A DNA stretch of 51,183 nucleotides from CAZPHU01 sp964586285 (GCA_964586285.1 CAZPHU010000016.1:1-51183); one strand, 5' to 3'; positions 8,746 to 17,453 are shown, counted from the first letter of the stretch. The notes: a model not told the origin generated them from the letters alone. Program-made: numbers and translations.

Positions 8746-9012
8746 TTAAATAACGTCTTTATAAGCCTTTGCCGGCTTGAATTTGACGTTTTTTGAAGCT
8801 TTGATCTTGATCTGTTCGCCTGTCTGCGGATTTCTTCCCTTCCGGGCTTTTCTTTTCACTACGGAAAAGGAACCAAAACCTGCAATCTGGACGCCCTCTT
8901 TTTTTGTGGCTTTCTTGATGTTTTCCAGAACTGAGTTAACCGCGGCGGTTGCATCCTTTTTGGACAATTCAACTTCACCGGCGACTTTTTCGATCAGATC
9001 ACCTTTGTTCAT
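8746..9012 (-). CDS. hup: HU family DNA-binding protein
   Basis: An 88-aa histone-like protein. It has the N-terminal helices 'MNKGDLIEKVAGEVELSKKDA', the DNA-binding arm signature 'GFGSFSVVKRKARKGRNPQTGE' and the C-terminal 'KNVKFKPAKAYKD'. Length is exact for HU. It binds DNA non-specifically as a dimer and bends it in the nucleoid. AAGGAG lies seven bases before the ATG. The gene has its own promoter and terminator. Confidence 0.97.
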   Translation of the reverse strand: MNKGDLIEKVAGEVELSKKDATAAVNSVLENIKKATKKEGVQIAGFGSFSVVKRKARKGRNPQTGEQIKIKASKNVKFKPAKAYKDVI

Positions 9013-9141
9013 ACACGAACTCCTTGAAGATTTTTGTGGTGTTTGGAACGCTCTCGCATTTGTTTGGGTTTTGAGAAACTCCCCAAGCAGTTAAGCCACG
9101 AGTAATTAATCGTAAGATGGTATTACTCAAGCGGCTATCTC

Positions 9142-9170
9142 AATATATATGTAAATTCATTGCATGACAA
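9142..9170 (-). promoter_or_regulatory. Sigma-70-type promoter of hup
   Basis: On the minus strand, TTGTCA (9165-9170) and TATATT (9142-9147) are separated by 17 bases, giving a leader of about 125 bases. The leader contains an inverted repeat GAGTAAT/ATTACTC (9100-9106 and 9122-9128). Confidence 0.6.
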
Positions 9171-9213
9171 GCAAAATGTGCACAGTTCAAGCAGGTTTTT
9201 AAAATTTGTGGGC

Positions 9214-9239
9214 AAAACCCCCTATAAACTGGGGGTTTT
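9214..9239 (-). terminator. Terminator of the NucS-like gene
   Basis: Perfect 9-base stem AAAACCCCC/GGGGGTTTT with an 8-base loop, 41 bases past the stop of the minus-strand gene at 9280. The T-run is short (TTTT). Confidence 0.7.
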
Positions 9240-9279
9240 CGGCCGGCCATCGTGTGTAGAGGCTTGCGGCAAGCGGCTC

Positions 9280-10053
9280 TCAGTCCATCAAAGGTACATC
9301 CCGCAGCGAAATGTTGAGTTCATATTCCCTCAAAAAAACATCATCCAACTGCGCCAGAGCGTACCGGACCGTATCGGGAATTTTTGATCCGATCAGGTAT
9401 GCCCGGACTTTTTTCCCGTTGGCCAAGTGCTTCTTGACCCAGTTGCGAAAGCCCAGAAGCTGCCCGCTGCTCGATTGGACGGAATACTCTTTTTCTATCT
9501 GTACTATTACCAATCCCCCATCTTTGTCGACAGCCAGCAGATCGATTTTCCCTATCCCCGTCTCGTATTCAAATCCGTCGTTACCCACATCATCCACAAA
9601 AAACTCAAGTCCGTCCTCGATCACTTCCAGATGTTTTGCCAGATAGGTCAACAACTGGTTTTCTTGAATGAAGCCGTTACTTACAAAGATATCCTCGGCT
9701 TTAGCATGCCTGGGTTCTATTTTGTGAACCTGCAGGAAACCATGCTCATCCTGGGCGATTTCCCAGTTTCCATGAATACGCGGATCGTACAGCTCCACCC
9801 TACCCCGGTCTGTTCGGTAAAGAAAGTCCAGCTCAGAGTCGGCTTTTCGAGGCTTCTGATTTTCGGTATAGTGAATTCGCGATTCGTGGTTTACCGTACA
9901 GACGATTATTTGACATTGAACTGTGTTTGCGTTTGTTCCCGGATAGTGCTCCAAAACCCAGTCACGAAGAGAGGCGATAGTTGTCTTTCCAGCCCTGGCT
10001 TCTATCCCCTCTCGTATCATCTGCCAGACCGGTTGTTTGTTTCGCGTGCTCAT
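9280..10053 (-). CDS. Winged-helix + NucS/DUF91-like nuclease-fold protein, catalytic residues altered
   Basis: A 257-aa protein; the ATG at 10053 is chosen over upstream ones because AAAGGGG precedes it. Residues about 5-60 look like a winged-helix domain ('VWQMIREGIEARAGKTTIASLRDWV'). The C-terminal half carries the NucS/DUF91 nuclease pattern: 'GIGKIDLLAVDKDGGLVIVQIE', 'SSGQLLGFRNWVKKHL' and 'VRAYLIGSKI'. In typical members the second strand reads V-I-E-x-K; here it reads V-Q-I-E-K (Gln185, Glu187), so the catalytic Glu-x-Lys appears lost. It may be an inactive DNA-binding homologue. Monocistronic, ending in the hairpin at 9214-9239. Confidence 0.75.
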   Translation of the reverse strand: MSTRNKQPVWQMIREGIEARAGKTTIASLRDWVLEHYPGTNANTVQCQIIVCTVNHESRIHYTENQKPRKADSELDFLYRTDRGRVELYDPRIHGNWEIAQDEHGFLQVHKIEPRHAKAEDIFVSNGFIQENQLLTYLAKHLEVIEDGLEFFVDDVGNDGFEYETGIGKIDLLAVDKDGGLVIVQIEKEYSVQSSSGQLLGFRNWVKKHLANGKKVRAYLIGSKIPDTVRYALAQLDDVFLREYELNISLRDVPLMD

Positions 10054-10305
10054 GAAATGCCCCTTTCGCTGTTTTTTTAACCGGCCGGAGCCGAAAACAA
10101 TGTATTTGAAACAGGTGTGATAAAAGAGATTTTTCCGCAAAATCCACGCCGGCTTCGCGCTTTTTTTGATTATTATGCTCTGTGGTTTGACCGTGTGTGT
10201 ATCAATCTTTATCTTTATATACAGCCCGCAAAAAACCATCTTTAGATAGAGTTCATGCATTTGGAGGCGATTTTGACCCTCCGATTACAAATCGAAAGGA
10301 AGACT

Positions 10306-11274
10306 ATGCCGGCCAGGCTCAACAAATCTCTGTTTTTCCTCTTATTAATTTCTATACCGTCGATTAGCGCCGACAACGAGCTTCTCAGAGCACATCGGCG
10401 CAAGCATGATGCGAAACTGGAAAGCTGGTCGTTTGCGGTACGGCTTCACAACCGCCGCGATACAATCCATGCCGTAGCATTCATGGTGTCCGGCAAACTG
10501 TTGTTCATGTCCGGCAACTATGTTTACAGCGGTGTCTACGACAACACAAACGGTACATATAAAAGCAAGGGGAAAGCCCTGCTTTTTGAATCGGTTCGTC
10601 ACAACTACGAAAAGCTTGACCAGCGGTTTGGTTCCAACCGCATAGCCTTAGACCACTCGCAAAAAATCCTTAACATGAATGTAAAACTTCCCGAGGGTAT
10701 TGTAAACATCTCCGCACCGCTTCAAAAAAATTCCATCTGGTTCAAAGATATATTTACCAAGGCTCGTTCACAAAGCAGGTTCAACTGGTATATTCAGCCG
10801 CTTACAGGCATATCCGCAACTTTGGAAGATAAAAAAGGAATATACCGGGGGGAAGGGTACTTTCAACATTTTTGGGGCAGGCCCGGGGCTCAGGAAGGAG
10901 ACTGGATTGTCGCGCACCTTGAAGACGGTACCATGCTGATTGGAGCTCATTTTCATCCCGACCTGGCAAACACTCCCTGGCTTCCGGACGATTATATCTT
11001 AATCATCAAGCCCAACGGATCGAAGATACTCAAAAATTCCGTCTCACTTTTAGTAAACCAGACATGCCTTGGTAAGAAAGGCAGTTATCCTACTTCAATT
11101 ATTATCAAGACAAACCAGGGAGATAAAATCACGTTCGATGCCTATAAAGTCAATCAGCTGTCAAAGATTGCAAATCGAGAAAAATGGAACGGTTTTGGAA
11201 CCGTTAACGCGGTCATAGATGGAAAAGAAAGAAGAGGATGGGCGTATTACTCGCCTTATGCCCGCAAAGAGTAG
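10306..11274 (+). CDS. Exported protein, possibly AttH/CrtC-like lipocalin fold
   Basis: A 322-aa protein; start set by AAAGGA seven bases upstream and by a good signal peptide ('LNKSLFFLLLISIPSISAD'). The body is beta-rich. The stretch 'GEGYFQHFWGRPGAQEGDWIVAHLEDGTMLIGAHF' (shown here in pieces: GEGYFQHFWG, EGDWIVAHLEDG, TMLIGAHF) resembles the 'Y.DH.WG...W' core of the AttH/CrtC carotenoid-hydratase-like family, but the central DH pair is QH here. Assignment is distant and inferred. No neighbour suggests a role; it converges on rex. Confidence 0.6.
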   Translation: MPARLNKSLFFLLLISIPSISADNELLRAHRRKHDAKLESWSFAVRLHNRRDTIHAVAFMVSGKLLFMSGNYVYSGVYDNTNGTYKSKGKALLFESVRHNYEKLDQRFGSNRIALDHSQKILNMNVKLPEGIVNISAPLQKNSIWFKDIFTKARSQSRFNWYIQPLTGISATLEDKKGIYRGEGYFQHFWGRPGAQEGDWIVAHLEDGTMLIGAHFHPDLANTPWLPDDYILIIKPNGSKILKNSVSLLVNQTCLGKKGSYPTSIIIKTNQGDKITFDAYKVNQLSKIANREKWNGFGTVNAVIDGKERRGWAYYSPYARKE

Positions 11275-11290
11275 AAGGGGGAACCTGTTA

Positions 11291-11932
11291 TCAGATTCCC
11301 TGTCCGCCGGTTTTTTCCATGGCATTTACAAAATAGATAAGGTTCTCCAGCTCAAGTTCCAGATTGACATTGTTTATAACACATCCGTCGGGTGATTTAA
11401 GTTGAATAGGTGAAAAATTAAGCACGCCCTTAATACCCGCCGCGGTCATCTGTTCGAGTGTCATCTGAGCGGCAACATCGGGAACGGCAATTATTCCTAT
11501 CTTGATGCCATGCTGACTTACGAAGTCGCCGATAACATCAAGATGCATAATCGGAACAGAATCACGTGTGCTCTGTTTGGCAGGGTCAATATCGAAGGCT
11601 GCTACAATTTTTATGCCTTCCTTTTCAAAATTCTTGTACTTTAAAAGGGCTGTTCCCAGATTACCGGCACCAACGAGAACAACTTTCTGCAACTCGTTCT
11701 TACCCAGAATGTCATTGAGCTTTTCAAGTAAGGCTTCAATCTGATATCCGCCTCTTTTATTTCCCTGTATACCGAAAAGCGAAAAATCCTTCCTCACCTG
11801 TGCGGATGTCACTCCAACCGCTTCCGCGAGATACTCCGAGAATATCTTTACAAAACCCAACGATTCGAAACGATATAAAGCATTTTTGTACCTCGAAAGT
11901 CGGGTAATTACTTTTTTGTTTTTCCTAACCAC
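11291..11932 (-). CDS. rex: Redox-sensing transcriptional repressor Rex
   Basis: A 213-aa Rex protein. The N-terminal winged helix (about 1-80) has 'ITRLSRYKNALYRFE' and 'GVTSAQVRKDFSLFG'. The Rossmann domain binds NAD(H) through 'VVLVGAGNLGTALLKY', with 'VAAFDIDPAKQ' and the late 'INNVNLELELENLIYFVN' dimer helix. Rex releases operators when NADH/NAD+ rises. It lies directly downstream of the hydrogenase structural operon on the same strand, but behind a hairpin and with its own promoter, so it probably controls the locus from a separate transcript. Confidence 0.96.
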   Translation of the reverse strand: MVRKNKKVITRLSRYKNALYRFESLGFVKIFSEYLAEAVGVTSAQVRKDFSLFGIQGNKRGGYQIEALLEKLNDILGKNELQKVVLVGAGNLGTALLKYKNFEKEGIKIVAAFDIDPAKQSTRDSVPIMHLDVIGDFVSQHGIKIGIIAVPDVAAQMTLEQMTAAGIKGVLNFSPIQLKSPDGCVINNVNLELELENLIYFVNAMEKTGGQGI

Positions 11933-12015
11933 TAGTTCTCCCTTTCTATACAGAGACAGTTATACTCTCTGGAAACCACGAACCACTAAAAGATATTTTC
12001 CTCAAGCACCGTCAC

Positions 12016-12045
12016 TATAAAGTCCACTATTCTTGTAAGTGTCAA
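12016..12045 (-). promoter_or_regulatory. Putative rex promoter
   Basis: On the minus strand, TTGACA (12040-12045) and TTTATA (12016-12021) are separated by 18 bases, about 85-110 bases upstream of the rex ATG. Confidence 0.5.
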
Positions 12046-12073
12046 TGCCACCGCTTTTTCAATACATTAGTTT

Positions 12074-12108
12074 GATTTGTCGGCCTCACGAAGCGAGACC
12101 GACAAATC
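12074..12108 (-). terminator. Stem-loop ending the hydrogenase structural operon
   Basis: GATTTGTCGGCCTC (12074-12087) pairs with GAGACCGACAAATC (12095-12108), 13 of 14 bases, 7-base loop. It lies 12 bases past the hydA stop. The T-run is poor, so read-through into rex is possible. Confidence 0.7.
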
Positions 12109-12119
12109 ACGCGGTCAAC

Positions 12120-13871
12120 TTACTTGTTGTATATTGGTCTTGCCGTATAGTGAGTATGAAGCAGCTGATGTGACTTCTTGCTCAACGGATCACCAAGATA
12201 CTCCGCATACAAACTCATAACGTGAGGATTGTGATGAGAGCACCGCTTCTTGGCACTCAAATCATCCTTATAAAGCCCGTTTGCACGCAGTTTACGAATC
12301 TCGTCATTGACACCGTATGGTTGACCGCCGCCGCCTACGCAACCGCCGCGGCATGCCATCACCTCGATGAAATGAAACGGTATCTCTTCACCCTTTTGCT
12401 GAGCTTCGCGCACCTGGTTGAGAATCGTTTCCACATTCGCCATGCCGTGTGCAACGGCGATGCGGACCTCGGTTCCGGCCACATCGATTTTTCCGGTTTT
12501 AATACCGTCCAATCCACGGGTCTCGGTCACGCTCACATCCCCAAGTTCCTCTTTGGTTATCAGGTAATGTGCTGTTCTCAATGCAGCTTCCATCACACCA
12601 CCGGTTGCTCCAAAAATAGTTGCCGCACCGGTGTAATCACCCAATATCGAATCGGCAGCCTCATCGGGCAGATTGGCAAAGTCCACACCTGTGGATTTTA
12701 TCATCCGTGCCAGCTCCCGAGTGGTAATAGACACATCGATATCCTTGTAGCCGCTGCTGTACATATCTTCACAGCGTTGGATCTCGAATTTCTTCGCGGT
12801 ACACGGCATAACCGATACCATAAAGATCTTTGAGGGATCGACTCCCAGCTTCTCTGCGTAATAGGTCTTGGACAGCGCCCCGACCATCGCATGCGGCGAT
12901 TTAGCCGTAGAGAAATTGGGGATCAGATCGGGGAAGTACTTCTCCATATAATCCACCCAGGCCGGGCAGCAGCTGGTGATCAGAGGAAGTGATGTCGGCT
13001 CTTTGGTCACACGGTGAACAAACTCCGAGCCCTCTTCCATAATGGTAAGATCGGCACCGAAATTGGTGTCAAACACCGCCTTGAACCCAAGGCGTCTAAG
13101 AGCCGAATATGTCTTTCCGGTCAACAACGTGCCGGGTTCATATCCAAACTCCTCCCCGATGGCCACGCGCACGGCCGGAGCGATCTGTGCAACGGCATAG
13201 GTGTCGGGCTCCTGAAGCTTATCCCAAACCGTCTGACATTCACTCTTTTCGTAAATGGCTCCAACCGGGCAATGTGCCGAACACTGACCGCACTTGATAC
13301 AGGGACTGTCGTTAAGATCGACATCCGCAGAAGGAGCGATTCGGGTGTTCTCACCGCGTCCCAAAAACTCAAGTGCCCAGACGTTTTGCATCTGCTGACA
13401 CACTATCGCGCATCGTCCGCACATCACGCACTTCTCCGGGTTAAGCACAATAGAGGGAGTTGAAGTATCCTGAGGGAGATCGCGCAAACGCTTCTCGTAA
13501 GGGACTTCCCTGATTCCAAATTCCGAGGCCAACGACTGAAGCTCACAATTGCCGTTACGCGCACACTGCAAACAATCGTTAGGATGCGTGGAGAGGATCA
13601 ACTCAATAACCGTCCGACGAACATTTACAATTTCCGGATCGTGGGTAATGATCTTCATACCCTCTTCGGCGGGTGTGGCACACGCGCGAATCATCTTCGG
13701 CGACCCTTCCATCTTTACAACACAAATACCGCAGGCTGCCCAGGGAACTAAATCCTTGTGATAGCAAAGTGTCGGAATTTTTACCTGAACCAGCTCGGCT
13801 GCTTGAAGAATAGTGGCACCCTCGTCTACCTGTACCGGAATGCCGTTTATTTCAAGATTGACTTTTGACAT
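12120..13871 (-). CDS. hydA: [FeFe] hydrogenase catalytic subunit (group A, NAD/ferredoxin-linked type)
   Basis: A 583-aa cytosolic enzyme. In order: a [2Fe-2S] domain (Cys in 'TLCYHKDLVPWAACGICVV'), the His-Cys3 [4Fe-4S] site (HPNDCLQCARNGNC), two ferredoxin-type clusters ('CVMCGRCAIVC', 'CIKCGQCSAHC'), then the H-cluster domain with all three signatures TSCCPAW, MPCTAKKFE and ACRGGCVGGGGQP. All cluster ligands are present, so it should be active once HydEFG have built the H-cluster. Last gene of the hndA-ATPase-hndB-hndC-hydA operon, an arrangement known from electron-bifurcating hydrogenases that couple NADH and reduced ferredoxin to H2. AAGGAG six bases before the ATG. Direction in vivo is inferred. 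Confidence 0.97.
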   Translation of the reverse strand: MSKVNLEINGIPVQVDEGATILQAAELVQVKIPTLCYHKDLVPWAACGICVVKMEGSPKMIRACATPAEEGMKIITHDPEIVNVRRTVIELILSTHPNDCLQCARNGNCELQSLASEFGIREVPYEKRLRDLPQDTSTPSIVLNPEKCVMCGRCAIVCQQMQNVWALEFLGRGENTRIAPSADVDLNDSPCIKCGQCSAHCPVGAIYEKSECQTVWDKLQEPDTYAVAQIAPAVRVAIGEEFGYEPGTLLTGKTYSALRRLGFKAVFDTNFGADLTIMEEGSEFVHRVTKEPTSLPLITSCCPAWVDYMEKYFPDLIPNFSTAKSPHAMVGALSKTYYAEKLGVDPSKIFMVSVMPCTAKKFEIQRCEDMYSSGYKDIDVSITTRELARMIKSTGVDFANLPDEAADSILGDYTGAATIFGATGGVMEAALRTAHYLITKEELGDVSVTETRGLDGIKTGKIDVAGTEVRIAVAHGMANVETILNQVREAQQKGEEIPFHFIEVMACRGGCVGGGGQPYGVNDEIRKLRANGLYKDDLSAKKRCSHHNPHVMSLYAEYLGDPLSKKSHQLLHTHYTARPIYNK

Positions 13872-13906
13872 GCTTTTCTCCTTAATGGATGATACGCTGG
13901 TACCGT

Positions 13907-15694
13907 TTATTCTTTACCAACAGCATCGAATTTACAGACCTGGTAACATTCACCGCATTTGATACAGGCTTGCTGATCGATAACATGCGGCTGGCGTTTT
14001 TCTCCACTGATACAGTTTACCGGACAGCGTCGAGCACATAAACCGCAGCCGATACACTTATCCGCAAGGATTGTGTATCGAACAAGATCGGTACACTTTC
14101 CGGCGGGACATTTCTTGTCAATGATATGCGCCATGAACTCTTCCTCAAAATATTTGAGCACCGACAGAACCGGGTTTGGAGCAGTCTGACCCAATCCGCA
14201 CAAGGAGGCTTTCTGCATGGCGTGACCGATATCGCGCATCTTCTTGATATCTTCCACCGATCCCTTCCCCTTTGTGATGCTGTCCATCAGGTTAAATAGA
14301 GATCTACCCCCGATGCGGCAAGGTGCACATTTCCCACAAGATTCATCAACGGTAAAGTCGAGGTAGAATTTGGCCACATCAACAATACAATCATCCTCAT
14401 CCATGACGATCATTCCGCCGGAACCCATGATGGAGCCCAGCTTGGACAGTGAGTTATAATCAATTGGCGTGTCCAGGTATTCCGCCGTGATTACACCACC
14501 GGAAGGACCACCGGTCTGTACGGCTTTAAATGCCTTGCCGTCTTTTATTCCACCCCCAATATCGTAGATGATTTCGCGCAGAGTGGTACCCATGGGAACC
14601 TCGATGAGTCCGGAGTTGTTAATGGCACCGGTCAAGGCAAACACTTTCGTACCCTTTGAGTCTTCGGTGCCGATCTTGGAAAACCAGTCTCCTCCGCGAG
14701 ATACAATCACCGGTATGTTGGCGTAAGTTTCCACATTGTTGATAACGGTAGGTTTACCCCACAGCCCCTTGGTTGCCGGAAACGGCGGGCGAGGAATGGG
14801 CATCCCTCGGTTACCTTCAATCGAGGTGAGAAGTGCGGTCTCTTCACCGCAAACAAAGGCACCGGCTCCAAGGCGTATTTCGATGTCAAAACTGAAATCG
14901 CTTCCCAGGATTTTTTCTCCTAAGAGACCGTACTCTTTTGCCTGCTTGATGGCAATCTCCAACCTTTCGATCGCCAGAGGATACTCCGCCCTTATGTAAA
15001 TGTAGCCTTTCTGGGCACCAACCGTGTAACCGGCGATAGTCATGGCTTCCAGAACCGAATGAGGATCACCTTCGAGGGTAGAGCGGTCCATGTATGCTCC
15101 GGGATCTCCCTCATCGGCATTACATACGACATACTTTACTTCACTGGCAGCGTTTTTGGTAAACACCCATTTCTTCCAGGTAGGAAAACCTGCGCCGCCG
15201 CGTCCGCGCAAGCCGGACTTTTTCAACTCCTCTATCACCTGGTCGGGCGACAGATCAAAAAGCGACCTCTCCAAACCTTTATAGCCTTCACGAGCTATAT
15301 ATTCATCGATGTTTTCGGGGTTAATAAACCCGCAGTTGCGCAAAACAACGCGAAACTGCTTCTGATAAAAACCGATGTCCTCAATTTTGGTCAGTTTTTG
15401 GCTCTCGCTGTTGTTGTACAGCAGACGATTCACCTGCCTGCCCTTTATTATATGCTCGGCGATGATTTCCTTTACATCCTCAGGACTAACCTGCACATAA
15501 AAAGACTCGTCGGGAAGCACCTTGATGATTGGACCCTTTTCGCAGAATCCGAAACAACCGGTTTTAACCACCTGAGCCTCATTTTCCATTCCCTGGGCCT
15601 TAAGCTCGCGCAAAAGCCCCCGGTATATGTTGTCGGCCTTGTTCGACTCGCAGCCCGTGCCGCCACAAACAAGGATATAATTCTTAAAAGCCAT
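13907..15694 (-). CDS. hndC: NADH-binding flavoprotein subunit of [FeFe] hydrogenase (HndC/HydB, NuoF-like)
   Basis: A 595-aa subunit. It has an N-terminal thioredoxin-like [2Fe-2S] domain (Cys in 'LVCGGTGCESN' and 'TGCFGFCEKGP'), then the NuoF core with FMN/NADH motifs (GRGGAGFPTWKKW, 'VCNADEGDPGAYMDR', 'GAGAFVCGEETALL') and a [4Fe-4S] site ESCGKCAPCRIG. The C-terminal two-cluster ferredoxin domain has 'CIGCGLCARRCPVNC' and 'CIKCGECYQVC'. Full length for the family. It oxidises or reduces NAD(H) at FMN and relays electrons to HydA. Ten bases separate it from hndB. Confidence 0.97.
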   Translation of the reverse strand: MAFKNYILVCGGTGCESNKADNIYRGLLRELKAQGMENEAQVVKTGCFGFCEKGPIIKVLPDESFYVQVSPEDVKEIIAEHIIKGRQVNRLLYNNSESQKLTKIEDIGFYQKQFRVVLRNCGFINPENIDEYIAREGYKGLERSLFDLSPDQVIEELKKSGLRGRGGAGFPTWKKWVFTKNAASEVKYVVCNADEGDPGAYMDRSTLEGDPHSVLEAMTIAGYTVGAQKGYIYIRAEYPLAIERLEIAIKQAKEYGLLGEKILGSDFSFDIEIRLGAGAFVCGEETALLTSIEGNRGMPIPRPPFPATKGLWGKPTVINNVETYANIPVIVSRGGDWFSKIGTEDSKGTKVFALTGAINNSGLIEVPMGTTLREIIYDIGGGIKDGKAFKAVQTGGPSGGVITAEYLDTPIDYNSLSKLGSIMGSGGMIVMDEDDCIVDVAKFYLDFTVDESCGKCAPCRIGGRSLFNLMDSITKGKGSVEDIKKMRDIGHAMQKASLCGLGQTAPNPVLSVLKYFEEEFMAHIIDKKCPAGKCTDLVRYTILADKCIGCGLCARRCPVNCISGEKRQPHVIDQQACIKCGECYQVCKFDAVGKE

Positions 15695-15703
15695 ACTTCC
15701 CCC

Positions 15704-16096
15704 TTATTCCTTGCCCATGATATCGGCAGCGGGCTTATCGTAAATGTGATCGCTTACCAGTGCCTTGTCTATTAGATGCATTTGCACGATTTTTCGGGCA
15801 GTTGCCCCATCCACTTTACCATATACCACATCGGGCATACCTTCCATACGAATCTCAACAGTCGGCTCCGAATAACAAAGACCCATGCATCCGGTCTGTT
15901 TGATGACCACATCCTCAAGCCCCTGTTTGTCGCATTCATCCAAAAACGCATCGAATGCCTCCTTTGCCCCGGCTGCGATCCCACACGTTCCCATTCCAAT
16001 TATTACTTGTCTGCTTTTGTCGCTTTCACGACGGGAAAGCTCCTTTTGCTTTGTTTCCCTGAGCTTTCTCAGCTCCTCTAACGTCATCTTAGCCAT
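15704..16096 (-). CDS. hndB: Thioredoxin-like [2Fe-2S] ferredoxin subunit (HndB-like)
   Basis: A 130-aa protein with an N-terminal basic/acidic helix ('TLEELRKLRETKQKELSRR') and a thioredoxin-fold [2Fe-2S] domain with Cys in 'GMGTCGIAAGA' and 'KQTGCMGLCYSEPTV'. This is the small ferredoxin found in multimeric bifurcating hydrogenases and Hnd-type NADP-reducing enzymes. Its start overlaps the end of the upstream ATPase gene by eight bases, so translation is coupled. Confidence 0.93.
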   Translation of the reverse strand: MAKMTLEELRKLRETKQKELSRRESDKSRQVIIGMGTCGIAAGAKEAFDAFLDECDKQGLEDVVIKQTGCMGLCYSEPTVEIRMEGMPDVVYGKVDGATARKIVQMHLIDKALVSDHIYDKPAADIMGKE

Positions 16097-16649
16097 GAAG
16101 TTTATCTCCCATGATAAGGTTTTCTTCCTGTGACTGAATGTACTGTTTTACCAAAGACAGCGCCTGAATATCATCCAGACTACCCAAAGCTTCCTTAAGC
16201 TGCGAACGACTGACAGAATAAGAAAGCTGCCCGTCAACTCGATTTATGATCACCTCCCTATCACCACAGCCGCTGATCATAGATGTTATGGTCTGGGTGA
16301 AATCTCCGAAGGGAGGGCAATCGACAGCATCCAGATCAAATGAGAACCGCACGGTTGTACCGCGATTTTCGGTTGATTGAATATCGAAACTTCCGCCGCT
16401 TTGTTCGGTTGCCTGAATAAGAAAAGGAATACCAAGCCCCATACGCCTGTGGGGATGTTTAACTCCGTCGGTGTAAAAAGGGTCACGTATCCTTTGAAGC
16501 TTTTGAGGATTCATTCCTTTGCCGTTGTCGGATATCGTAACACTGAGGCAAGATTTGACCTTTTCCATACTCACTTCGATACGAGTGGCACCCGCTTCAC
16601 ATGCGTTTTGAAAAATATCCGATACGAAATCACATATGGCGGCGTGCAC
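16089..16649 (-). CDS. GHKL-type ATP-binding protein within the hydrogenase operon
   Basis: A 186-aa protein consisting of a histidine-kinase-like ATPase domain. The N box is 'DIFQNACEAGATRIEVS', G1 'SDNGKGMNPQKL', G2 'RMGLGIPFLIQA' and a closing 'NRGTTVRFSF'. There is no dimerisation/phosphoacceptor domain and no His-box, so it is not a classical sensor kinase; it looks more like an anti-sigma-type ATPase plus an 80-residue C-terminal extension. It sits between hndA and hndB and overlaps hndB by eight bases. Equivalent ATPase genes occur in [FeFe]-hydrogenase operons of other anaerobes, but the role is not known to me. Confidence 0.88.
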   Translation of the reverse strand: MHAAICDFVSDIFQNACEAGATRIEVSMEKVKSCLSVTISDNGKGMNPQKLQRIRDPFYTDGVKHPHRRMGLGIPFLIQATEQSGGSFDIQSTENRGTTVRFSFDLDAVDCPPFGDFTQTITSMISGCGDREVIINRVDGQLSYSVSRSQLKEALGSLDDIQALSLVKQYIQSQEENLIMGDKLHG

Positions 16650-16655
16650 GACTGA

Positions 16656-17147
16656 TCAGTCCTTCTTGTTCCTGAACATCGCGATGATCTCCGGCAAACG
16701 ATCCTTCTTGAGATTGCCGAAAACCTCCCCGTCAATAACCACCACCGGAGCAAGTCCGCAACATCCCACGCATCTGACAGCCTCGATAGAAAACTGCCCG
16801 TCCTCGGTTACCGCGTTTAGGCCCGTTCCCAGAATGCTCTCCAGTTCTTTTATTAGATCTTCCCCACCCTTGAGATAACAGGCGGTACCCATGCAAACCG
16901 AAATCTGATGTTTACCGGGTTTCTTGAGCTTGAACAGATGATAAAACGTAACCACTCCGTATACTTTGGCAAGCGGAACCTCCAGACGGCGAGCCACCTC
17001 AAAAGCCACCTCTCTTGGCACATATCCGAATTCTTTTTGCACCCGGTGTAAAACCATGATAAGATTTCCCGGCTTGTCTTTCCACTCTTCGATGAATTTA
17101 ATTAGTTCATCAGACAGCGTAGTGGCAGACATGTTGGTCTCGAGCAT
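16656..17147 (-). CDS. hndA: NuoE-like [2Fe-2S] subunit of [FeFe] hydrogenase (HndA)
   Basis: A 163-aa subunit; the ATG at 17147 is chosen because GGAGG precedes it by six bases, unlike the in-frame ATG further upstream. It has an N-terminal helical domain ('IMVLHRVQKEFGYVPREVA') and a thioredoxin-like domain whose four Cys ligands are in 'CMGTACYLKGG' and 'AVRCVGCCGLAPVVVI'. It passes electrons between flavoprotein and HydA. First gene of the structural operon; six bases separate its stop from the next gene's neighbour start at 16649. Confidence 0.95.
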   Translation of the reverse strand: MLETNMSATTLSDELIKFIEEWKDKPGNLIMVLHRVQKEFGYVPREVAFEVARRLEVPLAKVYGVVTFYHLFKLKKPGKHQISVCMGTACYLKGGEDLIKELESILGTGLNAVTEDGQFSIEAVRCVGCCGLAPVVVIDGEVFGNLKKDRLPEIIAMFRNKKD

Positions 17148-17282
17148 AGATATCCTCCACTGATAAGATCCGCAAATACAAGTGCTTAGCGCAAACACTC
17201 AATTCTTGGAAAGGTTTGTTGGCGTTTATATCCGAACTGTTGTTATTACCCATTCCGGCGCAAAGCGCATCCGGCTCAGTTT

Positions 17283-17300
17283 ATGTGATACGATACACAT
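17283..17300. promoter_or_regulatory. CRP/FNR-like palindrome
   Basis: ATGTG-N8-CACAT with central CG. The core TGTGATACGATACACA differs by one base from the CRP-class consensus TGTGA-N6-TCACA. It lies downstream of the predicted minus-strand -10 element, a position that would favour repression. Factor and role are inference. Confidence 0.45.
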
Positions 17301-17332
17301 TAAAATGGACTTGTCCCTATTTTCGGGTGACT

Positions 17333-17360
17333 TTAATATACACATTAATGACACTGTCAA
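17333..17360 (-). promoter_or_regulatory. Putative promoter of the hydrogenase structural operon
   Basis: On the minus strand, TTGACA (17355-17360) and TATTAA (17333-17338) are spaced by 16 bases. This predicts a leader of roughly 180 bases before hndA, containing the CRP/FNR-like palindrome. Confidence 0.5.
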
Positions 17361-17431
17361 TCCAGTTATTTTATTCCATCTAACTCAAAAATAACACGGC
17401 TCGGAAGTAATTGCGTGGTTTACTTGAAAAT

Positions 17432-17453
17432 TATTGCACTTAAATGCACAATA
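17432..17453. promoter_or_regulatory. Candidate Rex-like operator
   Basis: Imperfect palindrome TATTG-N12-CAATA, symmetric at 14 of 22 positions. Rex sites have the form TTG...CAA over 18 bases, and TTGCACTTAAATGCACAA fits that outline loosely. Located between the divergent hydrogenase transcripts; rex is 5.5 kb away. Confidence 0.3.

Noticed and set aside
12222..12833. Long open frame antisense to hydA
   Set aside because: It is a shadow of the hydA coding frame, has no ribosome site, and its product has no protein-like pattern.
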